Below, piece by piece: positions 1 through 8,044 of a stretch of DNA of 64,000 nt. Position numbers and translations under genes: made by a program. Position 1 is the stretch's first letter; each line of letters opens with the position of its first letter. Origin of the DNA: Thermococcus sp. (lineage in GTDB: Archaea; Methanobacteriota_B; Thermococci; Thermococcales; Thermococcaceae); assembly GCF_027012695.1 (NCBI RefSeq), contig NZ_JALUYR010000050.1, forward strand, positions 1 to 64,000, in the 5' to 3' direction. A model generated the notes under the pieces. The model searched no databases and was not told the DNA's origin. It saw nothing but the letters and a program-made list of their open reading frames with translations.

Positions 1-181
1 TGCCACCCAACGAGAGAGCTATTCCCGCTGAGATGCCCATCAGAGTCCTTGGAAGTCTGATTTCCTGGATTATCGTTACGGCACCCGGCGTCAGGTTGAA
101 GGGGTTGGTTGGATAACTCCCCACGAAGATTCCGAGGAATACCGCGAGTGATGGCAGGACTATGAGGGCGAGCTTTCTCAT
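1..181 (-). CDS. FecCD/BtuC-type ABC transporter permease (N-terminal part, cut by window edge)
   Basis: About 60 codons are visible, starting at an ATG that overlaps the stop of the upstream binding-protein gene as ATGA. The reading begins MRKLALIVLPSLAVF, one hydrophobic segment, then a short periplasmic stretch and the IRLPRTLMGISAG motif. That motif (RLPR followed by a Gly/Ala-rich helix) is typical of the first part of FecCD permeases for siderophores, haem or cobalamin. It is the last visible gene of a minus-strand operon with two binding proteins and a radical SAM protein. The rest of the permease, and probably the ATPase, should lie to the left of the window. The substrate cannot be read from the sequence. 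Confidence 0.85.
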   Translation of the reverse strand, partial: MRKLALIVLPSLAVFLGIFVGSYPTNPFNLTPGAVTIIQEIRLPRTLMGISAGIALSLGG

Positions 182-1053
182 TCCTCAACACCGCAGAGGC
201 TGTAAAGCTCTTTTGCCGGCTTTCTCCAGTCGGGGAAGAGCTTTTCGTGGACGAACCTTCCAATCTGGTAGATTCCGGGAATTAAACGCGGACTCCACCG
301 CATAAAGCTTTCCCTATCCAATGCCGAGCCAACGATATGGACGTTGCCTTCATCAACGGCTTTAATATTTCTCCATTCCGTCGAGTCAAGCATCTCGTCC
401 CTTATACCTTCGAGCCTCTCCCTGTTTGTCAGAACGCTCGTCAAAAGGAATATATGGTCAGCATCGCTGAAACGCCTGATGAAGTCCTCCTTTTTGAGGG
501 CATAGATCTTCCTTTCCGTTCTCAGTCTCTTCCCGAGGCTTTCTGCACCTGCCTTCTCGACCGCGTCGCTTATTACGTTTGTGCCAGTTACAACGTTTAT
601 CCCGCGGTAGAGCATAACCACCTTCGGCTTTTCTTCAAGCGATTGGGTTATCTCTCCTATCCTTGCGAGGTGCCTTTCGTAGAACTTCTCCAGTTTTGAA
701 AAGTCCCCGCCGGTTTTTTCGGCTATCAGCCTGCTCCCTTCAATGAGGTTTTCGACCGTTAAGAAGTCGAGGAGAAGAACCTCCGCGCCAATCCGTTCGG
801 CAAAGGAATACAGCTCGCCCGAGGAGTGAAGGTTCTCAACCCTGAAGTCGAGGATTAGTTTCGGCCTTATTCCCTCCAGAACGTCCCAGTATGTCTTCTT
901 CGTCCTCTTGAGGTATTTACCAATAACTGGCCTGTCCTTCAGCTCCGGCAGGCAGTAATCGAGTTTGACTTCCTCGTTTATCCCCGCTATTTCGCCCCCT
1001 TTTCCAACCAGCTTGACAATTTCCGCGAGGCTTGCCGGAAAGACCGCTATCAT
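178..1053 (-). CDS. Substrate-binding-protein paralogue without a signal peptide
   Basis: This 291-residue protein aligns along its whole length with the lipoprotein encoded just upstream: its start (IAVFPASLAEIVKLV) matches that protein after its leader (RAVILSTSALEMVQLL). Both end with the same blocks, LLTS, EGNV, RWSPR and a late IG. It therefore has the two-lobe BtuF/FecB fold of class III binding proteins. It begins directly with the mature domain; a GAGGTGG ribosome binding site lies just before the ATG and the upstream gene ends 21 bases away, so no hidden leader fits. It should stay in the cytoplasm unless exported unusually. It overlaps the permease by 4 bases. The role is unknown; an intracellular carrier for the imported ligand is one inference. 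Confidence 0.85.
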   Translation of the reverse strand: MIAVFPASLAEIVKLVGKGGEIAGINEEVKLDYCLPELKDRPVIGKYLKRTKKTYWDVLEGIRPKLILDFRVENLHSSGELYSFAERIGAEVLLLDFLTVENLIEGSRLIAEKTGGDFSKLEKFYERHLARIGEITQSLEEKPKVVMLYRGINVVTGTNVISDAVEKAGAESLGKRLRTERKIYALKKEDFIRRFSDADHIFLLTSVLTNRERLEGIRDEMLDSTEWRNIKAVDEGNVHIVGSALDRESFMRWSPRLIPGIYQIGRFVHEKLFPDWRKPAKELYSLCGVEE

Positions 1054-1074
1054 TTTTCCACCTCAAAATGGAAA

Positions 1075-2139
1075 TCAGGAGAGGAAGGGATAGAACGTCT
1101 GGACGAACTCCTTCGCTTTGCCCTCCCAGTTGGGGTAGTAGTTGGGATAGACTGCCTTTCCGATGACCCAGATTCCAACGGCCATCCTCGGGCTCCAGCG
1201 AAGGAAGGAATCCTTCCCCATGTCGGCCCTCAGTATTACGACGTTGCCCTCGCGGACGGCCTTTATCTGTCTCCACGCATCGTCGCTCAGCATTTCCTTT
1301 TTAAGCTCCTCAACCTTCTCGTACGGCGTTACTGAGCTGGTTAGAAGGATTATCACGTCCGCGTTTTTGTAGCTGGCGATTATCTTCTCCCTGTCCATCG
1401 GGACCCTAACCGGTGTGTAGCCGTTGAAAGTTATGTTGACGAGGTAGTCCCCGCCGACAAGCCTTACCGCCTGAGCTAAAACGTCGTTGCCGTTAACTAA
1501 GTAGAGCTTCCCCATTATCGGCTGTATCATGATGACCTTCTTTCTCTTCTCGGCCGGTATCTTCGAGGCCCTCGCCTTAACCTCATTCACCTGCTCGTTG
1601 AAGTAGTCCTCGAAGGCTTTGGCCTCTTTTTCCTTCCCGAAGAGTTTTCCGAGCAGGGAAACGGCCTTCGGAATGTCCTCAAGCTTATCCTCGCGGAGCA
1701 TTATTACGGGAATCCCGTAGCTCGCTGACCTGTTGAGGAACTCGTCAACGTCGTAGAACTTCTTGAGGTAGAGGTTCACGATGAGGTCGGGCTTTAACGC
1801 CAAAACCTTCTCCCAGTCGTCCACTTTGAGCCTCTTGCCGACGACCGTCTTGTTTTTAAGGGCCTGAGTAAGAAAAGCGTCCCCCTTAGCCTCTACCGGA
1901 ATTCCAACTACTTGATTGCTCGCGTTGAGGAGCTGGACCATCTCGAGGGCAGAGGTTGACAGGATTACCGCCCGCTGAACCGGAACCTTCACGGTCACGC
2001 TCCTTCCAGCGAAGTCCTTGACGGTTATCTCCTTTTGGTGGGGTGTTGGGGTCGTGGAGGTCTTCGAGCTTCCGATACAGCCCGCACTAATGACTGAAAG
2101 GAGGAGAATGCCAACGAGTATAAGCGACTTCAATCTCAT
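1075..2139 (-). CDS. ABC transporter substrate-binding lipoprotein (siderophore/haem/cobalamin class)
   Basis: The chosen ATG (MRLKSLILVG) follows a GAGGTGGTGG ribosome binding site; the open frame runs 14 codons further upstream into the neighbouring gene. The protein has about 354 residues. A hydrophobic leader ends in a lipobox, SAGC, followed by a Ser/Thr-rich tether (SSKTSTTPTPH). The binding domain then starts with an AGRSVTVKVPVQRAVILS block, as in FecB/BtuF proteins. The family captures metal chelates or corrinoids outside the cell and delivers them to a FecCD permease, which fits the permease two genes downstream. The radical SAM gene ends 10 bases upstream, so the two are almost certainly co-transcribed. 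Ligand unknown: haem, another tetrapyrrole and Fe-siderophore are all possible. Confidence 0.9.
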   Translation of the reverse strand: MRLKSLILVGILLLSVISAGCIGSSKTSTTPTPHQKEITVKDFAGRSVTVKVPVQRAVILSTSALEMVQLLNASNQVVGIPVEAKGDAFLTQALKNKTVVGKRLKVDDWEKVLALKPDLIVNLYLKKFYDVDEFLNRSASYGIPVIMLREDKLEDIPKAVSLLGKLFGKEKEAKAFEDYFNEQVNEVKARASKIPAEKRKKVIMIQPIMGKLYLVNGNDVLAQAVRLVGGDYLVNITFNGYTPVRVPMDREKIIASYKNADVIILLTSSVTPYEKVEELKKEMLSDDAWRQIKAVREGNVVILRADMGKDSFLRWSPRMAVGIWVIGKAVYPNYYPNWEGKAKEFVQTFYPFLS

Positions 2140-2149
2140 TTCCACCACC

Positions 2150-3352
2150 TCACAAAGGCTTCTGCTCTCCAAAGGTGCCAATCGGGAGGTTCAACCCGAA
2201 TTTCTCAGCGAGACTGAGGTATGAACCCGGCTCGTATGGGCAGGCCGGGTCCTCAGCTAAAGGGTCAAGGTGGTATGAATAAGCCCTCGCCCTGCTCCCA
2301 CCGCAGACTTCCCTGAACTCACAGGCACCACAGCGTCCTTTGAAGTCGGCCGAGCGGAGCTTTCTCATGAGTTCGCTTTCCCTGTAAATCTCGACGAGGC
2401 TTTTCTCCCTCACGTTGCCAACACTGTAGGGTAAGAAACCACTTGGATAGACGTTTCCGTTGTAGGCGATGAATACTATACCCTTCCCGTCGCGGGTTCC
2501 CATCGTCTGTGCTCTTGCCTCTCCCCCCTCGCCGAGGAGCTCAACCAGCCTGCGCTTCAGCCGGAAGTAAAGCTCCCCCGGCTTCAGAACCTCGTCAGGG
2601 TTGAGGCCCTTCTCTTCAAGGGCCTTTCTCACTATGGCAACTCTCCGGAACATCGGTCCCTCTGTTGTTCTAACGAGGAGATGCTTCGATGCCTCGTAGA
2701 GGAAGTGGGTTACATCTTCCCACTCTTCCGGTTTCAAATCGCTCTCGAAGTTGCCCCTGCCGGTCGGAACGAGGTAGAAGACCTCCCAGATTCCAACGCC
2801 CAAATCATTCAATAGCTTGACCATCTCAGGTAGGCCTTCAAGGGTCTCGCGCATGACGACGGTGTTAACCTGAACTGCAACGTCTCGCTTGAGAAACTCC
2901 CTTATCGCCCAGACGGTTCTTTTCCACGTCCCCTCGATGCCCCTTATGGAGTCGTGAACCTCCGGGAAGGGACTGTCGAGGCTTATGCTCACAGCCCTAA
3001 CGCCGTGCTCGACTATTTTATCAATAGTTTCCTCCGTGAGGAGGGGTGTTACAGCCGGAGCTAAACCAATGCGGATGCCCTTTTCGGTTGCGTATTTTAT
3101 GAGGTCGAAGATGTCCTTCCTCATGAGGGGGTCTCCACCGGTTAGAATTAGAATCGGATAGGGCCTTCCGAATTCGGTTAGTGAATCGATGAGCCTTTTT
3201 CCTTCCTCCGTCGTCAGCTCGCCGGGGAGGGCCTGGAGAATCGCCTCGGCTCTGCAGTGCCTGCACTTGAGCTGGCAGGCTTTGGTGGTTTCCCAGAACA
3301 CCAAAACTGGCTTTTTATAGTAGGGCCAGTGGCCAGATTTGCCTCGATGCAT
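2150..3352 (-). CDS. Radical SAM/SPASM protein, AhbC/AhbD-like
   Basis: This protein of about 400 residues has a radical SAM core with C26, C30 and C33 in the CxxxCxxC motif (KACQLKCRHC), then LTGGDPL, typical of the SAM-binding strand. Near its C-terminus lies a SPASM-type auxiliary Fe-S region, CGACEFREVCGG, with a later CPYEP. The CGGSRARAY block resembles the haem-synthesis enzymes AhbC and AhbD (PqqE-like group), which decarboxylate Fe-coproporphyrin side chains, but this function is inferred from resemblance and context. The ATG at 3352 sits after a GGTGG; a GTG three codons upstream is less likely. It heads the importer operon and is just downstream of cydB, so action on an imported tetrapyrrole is plausible. 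Confidence 0.85.
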   Translation of the reverse strand: MHRGKSGHWPYYKKPVLVFWETTKACQLKCRHCRAEAILQALPGELTTEEGKRLIDSLTEFGRPYPILILTGGDPLMRKDIFDLIKYATEKGIRIGLAPAVTPLLTEETIDKIVEHGVRAVSISLDSPFPEVHDSIRGIEGTWKRTVWAIREFLKRDVAVQVNTVVMRETLEGLPEMVKLLNDLGVGIWEVFYLVPTGRGNFESDLKPEEWEDVTHFLYEASKHLLVRTTEGPMFRRVAIVRKALEEKGLNPDEVLKPGELYFRLKRRLVELLGEGGEARAQTMGTRDGKGIVFIAYNGNVYPSGFLPYSVGNVREKSLVEIYRESELMRKLRSADFKGRCGACEFREVCGGSRARAYSYHLDPLAEDPACPYEPGSYLSLAEKFGLNLPIGTFGEQKPL

Positions 3353-3394
3353 TTCGACCACCGTCTTTTAGGTTACCGGAATGAACTTAGGGTA

Positions 3395-3410
3395 ATCGAA
3401 TTAAAAACCT
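3395..3410 (-). promoter_or_regulatory. Probable TATA promoter of the radical SAM-importer operon
   Basis: Read on the minus strand, the gap after cydB contains AAAGGTTTTTAATTC, an A/T-rich TATA-like element about 45 to 55 bases before the radical SAM start. The T-tracts just before it (GTTTTTTGG) could also help stop cydAB transcription. Weak evidence, from composition and position only. Confidence 0.4.
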
Positions 3411-3451
3411 TTCCCCAAAAAACAGTGTTTGGAGGATAAAAGAAGAGGGGG

Positions 3452-4450
3452 TTAGTAGTAGCCTGTGGCCTCTTCGACCTTGCCGCCGAACATCCTGTAG
3501 ACGTATAGTGTGTAGGCCATGATGATTATCGCTAGCACCACTGACACTCCAAGGACTGCCTGGAGGGTTAGGGGTGACGCTGCCAGGTCGTGGATATCAA
3601 GCTTGAAGTCCGAGATCGTGGAGATTATCCAGTAGGGGTACATGCTGTAGTAGATCAGGAAGGTAACGAGGGGGAATGCCAGCCAGCTGATGTAGAAGGT
3701 CAGCTTCTCCTCGCCCTTCTTGATGAGGTAGCCGTCGAGCAGTCCTGCAACGAGGATTACCAGCGTGAGCCCAAGGCCGAGTGGCGTCATTAGCCTCTCG
3801 AACCTGAGCGGTGCCCAGATTTTCATGCCTATCACTGTGAGCAGGAGGAAGACCACCGTCAGGAGCCAGAACTTGAAGGCGTAGCCCCTCATGGTTTCCT
3901 GGAGCTTACCTGTCGTCTTGTAGACGGCCCAGTTGGCCCCGTGCCACATTACCGCGAAGAGCACGAATAGGCCGACTATTAGCGGGTAGGGTCTGAAGAG
4001 CGTCAGCAGTGACCCCTTGAAGGCACCGCTGGCGTCCAATGGGAGTCCCTGGATGAGGTTGCCGACTATGACGCCAAGGATCAGCGCTATGAGCGCGCTG
4101 ACTACTGCAAAGAGCTTGTCCCAGAGGGCCTTGTTCCTGTTCCTGAACTCGAAGCTGACCGCCCTGAAGATGAACAGGAACGCTAAAAGCCACACCGCGA
4201 GGTAGAAGGTGCTGAAGAGCGTCGCGTAGAGGGCCGGCCACATCGCGAAGAGTCCCGCTCCCCAGGTGATGAACCAGACCTCGTTGCCGTCCCAGACGGG
4301 GGCTATTGTGTTTATGAGGACGTCTCTGTCCCTCTGGTCCTTAACGAAGAATAACAGCGTGCCTATTCCAAGGTCGAAGCCGTCAAAGGCAAGGTACATT
4401 CCGAGGAGGAAGGCTGAAAAGTAAAACCATGCAGTCGCGTAGTCCATCAC
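3452..4450 (-). CDS. cydB: Cytochrome bd ubiquinol oxidase subunit II
   Basis: This 332-residue membrane protein begins MMDYATAWFYFSAFLLG and has eight or nine hydrophobic segments. Early motifs GFDLGIG and WDGNEVW are CydB hallmarks. It is the second subunit of the bd quinol oxidase, which passes electrons from quinol to oxygen without pumping protons. The start overlaps the cydA stop as ATGA, so the two subunits are translationally coupled. No cydX-like frame follows directly: the next gene is the radical SAM protein after about 100 bases. The family assignment is firm. Whether the enzyme serves respiration or oxygen detoxification is inference. Confidence 0.95.
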   Translation of the reverse strand: MMDYATAWFYFSAFLLGMYLAFDGFDLGIGTLLFFVKDQRDRDVLINTIAPVWDGNEVWFITWGAGLFAMWPALYATLFSTFYLAVWLLAFLFIFRAVSFEFRNRNKALWDKLFAVVSALIALILGVIVGNLIQGLPLDASGAFKGSLLTLFRPYPLIVGLFVLFAVMWHGANWAVYKTTGKLQETMRGYAFKFWLLTVVFLLLTVIGMKIWAPLRFERLMTPLGLGLTLVILVAGLLDGYLIKKGEEKLTFYISWLAFPLVTFLIYYSMYPYWIISTISDFKLDIHDLAASPLTLQAVLGVSVVLAIIIMAYTLYVYRMFGGKVEEATGYY

Positions 4451-5970
4451 TGACCACCTCCCGCGGTGCTGATTGAGGGAACGGGGTTGGAGGTGACATC
4501 ACCCTGAACGGGCTCGGGCCCCTCCCTGACGAGCTTCCTGACGAAGTGGAGCCAGATGTAGAACAGCACCGTGTAGACCACTGCGAATGCTATCAGGGTT
4601 ATCAGCACGCTGGTTGCTGAAACGTTCGGTGAAACGCCCGTGTTAACCGTCACCATTCCCCAGACCATCCAGGGCATTCTTCCAACCTCGTGGGTGAACC
4701 AGCCGGCCATACCGGCGAGCCAGGGCAGGGGCAGTGTAACGACAAGCATCTTGAGGAACCAGCGAGCGTCGTAGAGCTTGCCGAGGAGGAGCAGGAGCAC
4801 TCCAAGGCCGCCGATGGCTATGAAGAGCGTCCCTAGGCCGACCATGACGCGGTAGGCGTAGAACATGAAGGCTACCGGGACTGCCTTCTCGAGGACCTTC
4901 ACCATCTTCTCGTTCGCCTGCGGGTCGTTCGGGTCGACGCCATGAGCCCTCATTATCTGCTCGATGAACTCCTTTTTGACCTTCTCGTTCTCGAAGTTCG
5001 GGTTGTTGAGGACCTGCTCGTACCAGACGTACTTCGCTGCATCGTGGAGGCCCATAACCTCGGCGTTCCAGTCTCCGAAGGACAGCCAGCTTAACAGCTT
5101 TGGAATCTCTATGGCGTACTTGATTTCCTGATTCTTCTCGTCAACTATGCCGAAGATGACCATGGGCGCTCCCCTCGTCGTTTCGAAGAGTCCCTCGTCG
5201 GCCGCCAGCTTGGTCGGCTGGTACTTGGCTATAACCCTGCCCTCCTCGTGTCCAGTTGGATAGAGCTGGATTATCGAGCTTATCGCGAGGACGACTATGC
5301 CTATTGCAACAGCCGAGCGCGCCACCTGGACGTGCCTCTTTTTGAGGAGGTAGTAAGCTCCAACGGCCGCAACTATGTAGGCGCCGGTTATTATCGCGGA
5401 GTTGATGGTGTGGGTGTACTGGGAAACCAGGAGCGGGTTGAAAACTGCCTTCATGAAGTCGGTCAGCTCGGCTCTTATGCCGAGGGACGTCTCCCTGATG
5501 ACGTAGGCCGTTGGAACCTGCTGCCAGCTGTTGGCTATGAGAATCCAGAGTCCGGAGAGGCTCGAACCGATGAAGACGAAGAAGGCTGAAATCCAGCTTA
5601 TTACCCTCGGGAGTCTGTCCATGCCGAAGAGGAGCACTCCAATGAAGGTCGACTCAAGGGCGAAGGCAAAGAGTCCCTCGAGCATCAGCGGCGGCCCGAA
5701 GATCGAGCCAACAAAGACCGAGTAGTTTGCCCAGTTCGCTCCAAACTCGAACTCCATGACTATTCCGGTTGGGACGCCGAGAACGAAGAATACACCGAGC
5801 CACTTGCTGAAGAACTTTGCAGCCTTATGCCACTGCTCCTCGCCTGTTATCGCCGCCATGGTCCATAGCAGGAATACCATAAAGGCCATACCTATACTCG
5901 CGGGCACGAAAATCCAGTGGTACGCCACGGTGAAGGCGAACTGGATTCTCGAGAGCAGCACCGGGTCCAT
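4447..5970 (-). CDS. cydA: Cytochrome bd ubiquinol oxidase subunit I
   Basis: This is a 507-residue, nine-helix protein. H18 (AYHWIF) and E98/E106 (MLEGLFAFALE) match the high-spin haem ligands, and H187 (QYTHTI) with M376 (RVMVGLG) match the haem b558 ligands. The quinol loop between residues about 235 and 365 is of the short type. The late motif is GRMPW rather than the common GRQPW, and the Glu that follows it in E. coli-type enzymes is replaced, as in other short-loop oxidases. The ATG is preceded by GGAGGTGA. A TATA box lies at 6021-6030. In a Thermococcales background this gene demands haem, which connects it to the ferrochelatase and radical SAM genes nearby. Confidence 0.96.
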   Translation of the reverse strand: MDPVLLSRIQFAFTVAYHWIFVPASIGMAFMVFLLWTMAAITGEEQWHKAAKFFSKWLGVFFVLGVPTGIVMEFEFGANWANYSVFVGSIFGPPLMLEGLFAFALESTFIGVLLFGMDRLPRVISWISAFFVFIGSSLSGLWILIANSWQQVPTAYVIRETSLGIRAELTDFMKAVFNPLLVSQYTHTINSAIITGAYIVAAVGAYYLLKKRHVQVARSAVAIGIVVLAISSIIQLYPTGHEEGRVIAKYQPTKLAADEGLFETTRGAPMVIFGIVDEKNQEIKYAIEIPKLLSWLSFGDWNAEVMGLHDAAKYVWYEQVLNNPNFENEKVKKEFIEQIMRAHGVDPNDPQANEKMVKVLEKAVPVAFMFYAYRVMVGLGTLFIAIGGLGVLLLLLGKLYDARWFLKMLVVTLPLPWLAGMAGWFTHEVGRMPWMVWGMVTVNTGVSPNVSATSVLITLIAFAVVYTVLFYIWLHFVRKLVREGPEPVQGDVTSNPVPSISTAGGGQ

Positions 5971-6020
5971 TCCACGTCACCTCCAGGTTTGTCCTTCAAA
6001 CTACCAATACTGCAATCCAA

Positions 6021-6030
6021 ACTTATAACG
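6021..6030 (-). promoter_or_regulatory. TATA box of cydAB
   Basis: The minus strand reads CGTTATAAGT about 55 bases before the cydA start codon. A start of transcription some 25 bases downstream would leave a leader of about 30 bases containing the GGAGGTGA site. It lies in the 112-base gap between the small membrane protein gene and cydA, so cydAB can be expressed apart from that gene. Confidence 0.6.
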
Positions 6031-6082
6031 TTTTCGGGAGTCCTAACGCGGTTTTTTCGACAGAAAACGAAAATTTGAAGGC

Positions 6083-6286
6083 CTAACTCCTGGCCTTTGG
6101 CCTGACGAAGAATCCCTGGCCGTGGACCTCTGCCTCGTACAGCAGGAAGCCCACGCTGAACAGCATTCCAACAACAATCCACACAACGTTGTGTAACAGA
6201 AATGCCAGTATAACGAACAGCAGTGTTAAGGTTATGGCCACGAGTCCGCAGACCACTTCCTTCCCGGTTTCAGCCTTCACAGCCAT
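6083..6286 (-). CDS. Small membrane protein upstream of cydAB
   Basis: This 67-residue protein has two hydrophobic segments (residues about 11-31 and 33-50) and a basic C-terminus (RPKARS). The ATG follows a GGTGATG ribosome binding site and a TATA element (AGGGATATAA) at 6321-6330, so it is probably a real gene. It is on the same strand as cydA, 112 bases upstream. I do not recognise a family. By position it could be a small accessory subunit or assembly factor for the oxidase, but known bd small subunits (CydX, CydS) are shorter and have a single helix, so this is speculation. Confidence 0.65.
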   Translation of the reverse strand: MAVKAETGKEVVCGLVAITLTLLFVILAFLLHNVVWIVVGMLFSVGFLLYEAEVHGQGFFVRPKARS

Positions 6287-6320
6287 GGCGCATCACCGGA
6301 ACCCCTTTCGTTGATCGTTC

Positions 6321-6330
6321 TTATATCCCT
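6321..6330 (-). promoter_or_regulatory. TATA box of the small membrane protein gene
   Basis: AGGGATATAA on the minus strand, about 35 bases before the start codon. It lies in a 148-base gap shared with the oppositely directed flavoprotein operon. Confidence 0.55.
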
Positions 6331-6376
6331 TTCGCTCCGGGAGTTTTCCGAACGAAGTGGGTGCGATAATCAAAAG

Positions 6377-6387
6377 GGTTAAATACC
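6377..6387 (+). promoter_or_regulatory. TATA box of the SQR-ferrochelatase operon
   Basis: GGTTAAATACC lies about 48 bases ahead of the flavoprotein start, leaving room for a short leader with a GAGGAGGTG ribosome binding site. The two promoters in this gap point away from each other, so the oxidase side and the flavoprotein side could share a regulator. Confidence 0.6.
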
Positions 6388-6434
6388 CCAACATCCCAAT
6401 TTTTTTAGACCAACCTAACTGAGGAGGTGTGCCC

Positions 6435-7583
6435 ATGGCAAGGGTTCTTGTGCTCGGCGGTGGAACCGCCGGACTGGTGGCAGGGAGGTACATAACTTCC
6501 GAGGCGAAGAGACTTGGCATCGATGTGGACGTCACGATGGTGACCGCGAGCGAGAGGCACTACATGCCCCCGCTCTTCATGGAGGTGGCTTTGGGTTCGG
6601 CCTCACCTGAGGAGACCTGGGCCCCGATAAAGAACGCGGAAAGGGTATACGGCTTCAATGTTGACATCGACAGGGTCACCGAGATCGACCTCGCCAACAG
6701 GCAGGTGAAGACCGAGGGAGGAAAGACCTACGACTACGACTACCTGTTCCTTGGGCTGGGCGTCAAGTACGTCTGGGACAAGTACAGGGGCTTCGCCGAG
6801 TACGGTTACCACAACTACACCCTCGAAGGGGCTCTCGAGCTTCACAAAGCCCTTTCGGAGTTCAAGGCCGGAAAGATAGTCATCTACGCTCCAGAAGGAC
6901 CGCACCGCTGTGGAATATACCCCTACGAGATGAGCCTCAACCTCAGGATGTACTTCGAGCACCGCGGAATAGAGGACGTTGAGATTACCGTCGTCCACCC
7001 CGACAAGAGGCCGGCCATAGGTCTCGGTCCCGATCTGGTCAGGTTCTTCGAGAGGGAGATGGAGAAGGCCAACGTTAACTTCATCCACAACGAGGGCCAC
7101 GTCGAGATAACGCCGAACAAGGTGGTAACCAAGAACGCGGAAGTTGACTACGACCTCCTCATCAAGATACCACCCATAGCTATTCCCGACGTCATGGCGT
7201 TCATGGCCGATGAAAAGGATCCGCGCTGGGCGAAAGTAATCGGCCCTGACTTCCGCTATCCAGACTACGACGAGGTCTACATCGTTAGTGAAGCGAGCAT
7301 GCCGCCGCTCGGACTCCTAACAGCGGGAGTTCCGCTCCATAATGCATCAATCGTTGCGGCAACCAGCATACTCCACAGGATACACGGAGGCTATCCGGTG
7401 GCTGAATACGCCCCAACGCTTTGTGTCGGCCACGGCTACAACACGGGCTTCTCAGGAAACTGCGAGTACGAGTGGGCCGGAAACAAGTACAAGCGCGAGT
7501 GCTATCTTCTGATAAAGAGTCCGCTCGTGAGGCTGATGAAGGATTCCTTCTACAGGGGCTGGCTGGACAGTTTGAGGCTGTGA
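6435..7583 (+). CDS. Sulfide:quinone oxidoreductase-like FAD flavoprotein
   Basis: This 382-residue protein opens with an FAD-binding Rossmann motif (VLVLGGGTAGLVAG) and contains YDYLFLGLGVKY, the second dinucleotide-binding signature of the SQR/NDH-2 family. Cysteines C159 (HRCGIYP) and C330 (LCVGHG) sit roughly where SQR keeps its redox pair; C343 and C356 are additional. SQR oxidises sulfide at the membrane surface and passes electrons to quinone. The C-terminus (LVRLMKDSFYRGWLDSL) could form an amphipathic membrane anchor. The ATG is preceded by GAGGAGGTG; a GTG two codons upstream overlaps that site. It is followed by DUF1641, a known partner of this family. FCSD-like or other quinone reductases remain possible. 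Confidence 0.85.
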   Translation: MARVLVLGGGTAGLVAGRYITSEAKRLGIDVDVTMVTASERHYMPPLFMEVALGSASPEETWAPIKNAERVYGFNVDIDRVTEIDLANRQVKTEGGKTYDYDYLFLGLGVKYVWDKYRGFAEYGYHNYTLEGALELHKALSEFKAGKIVIYAPEGPHRCGIYPYEMSLNLRMYFEHRGIEDVEITVVHPDKRPAIGLGPDLVRFFEREMEKANVNFIHNEGHVEITPNKVVTKNAEVDYDLLIKIPPIAIPDVMAFMADEKDPRWAKVIGPDFRYPDYDEVYIVSEASMPPLGLLTAGVPLHNASIVAATSILHRIHGGYPVAEYAPTLCVGHGYNTGFSGNCEYEWAGNKYKRECYLLIKSPLVRLMKDSFYRGWLDSLRL

Positions 7584-7593
7584 GGTGGTGAAG

Positions 7594-8016
7594 ATGAGCG
7601 AACTCAAGCTTACCCCGGAGGAAGTTGCGGCCGTTAAGGAGTTAGCGGAGGTTGCCCTCGCCCTCAAGAAGGGCGGAACGCTGGGCATACTAAAGGCCAT
7701 GACCGAGAACGGCGACAAGCTCCTCGAGACGGTGGCAGAAGAAAAAGCCCTCCTCAGGCTGATGGGAGTTGGAAACGCCGCCCTCGAACCCGTTAGGGAG
7801 CTTGAAACGGCAGAGGTCAGGGAGATAAGCTGGAACACTGAGGAGCTCGTAAGGGCTTTGCTCAAGGCACTGGCAAAGACCGACCCGAAGGAAGTTCCGA
7901 AGGTCGGCATGACCGCTGCATTAGGATATCTCCGCGATGAGGATGTGCAGAAGGGACTCGGCTTCCTCCTAACCCTCGCGAAGAACTTAGGAGCGGCTCT
8001 GAACGGCAAGCTCTGA
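7594..8016 (+). CDS. DUF1641 family protein
   Basis: This soluble protein of 140 residues is mostly helical and ends in the DUF1641 signature, KGLGFLLTLAKNLGAAL. Proteins of this family are usually encoded next to SQR-like flavoproteins or formate dehydrogenase-type genes, as here; their biochemical role is unknown. The ATG at 7594 is chosen because GAGGTGGTG precedes it; the GTG at 7585 lies inside that site. It starts 10 bases after the flavoprotein stop, so it is co-transcribed. Confidence 0.85.
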   Translation: MSELKLTPEEVAAVKELAEVALALKKGGTLGILKAMTENGDKLLETVAEEKALLRLMGVGNAALEPVRELETAEVREISWNTEELVRALLKALAKTDPKEVPKVGMTAALGYLRDEDVQKGLGFLLTLAKNLGAALNGKL

Positions 8017-8044
8017 CCCTTTCCTTCTTTTCGGGGGTGGAACC

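Noticed and set aside
6361-6434. SurR-type GTTnnnAAC sulfur-response site ahead of the SQR operon
   Set aside because: The motif was looked for in this gap and ahead of the YeeE/YedE gene and was not found in canonical form.
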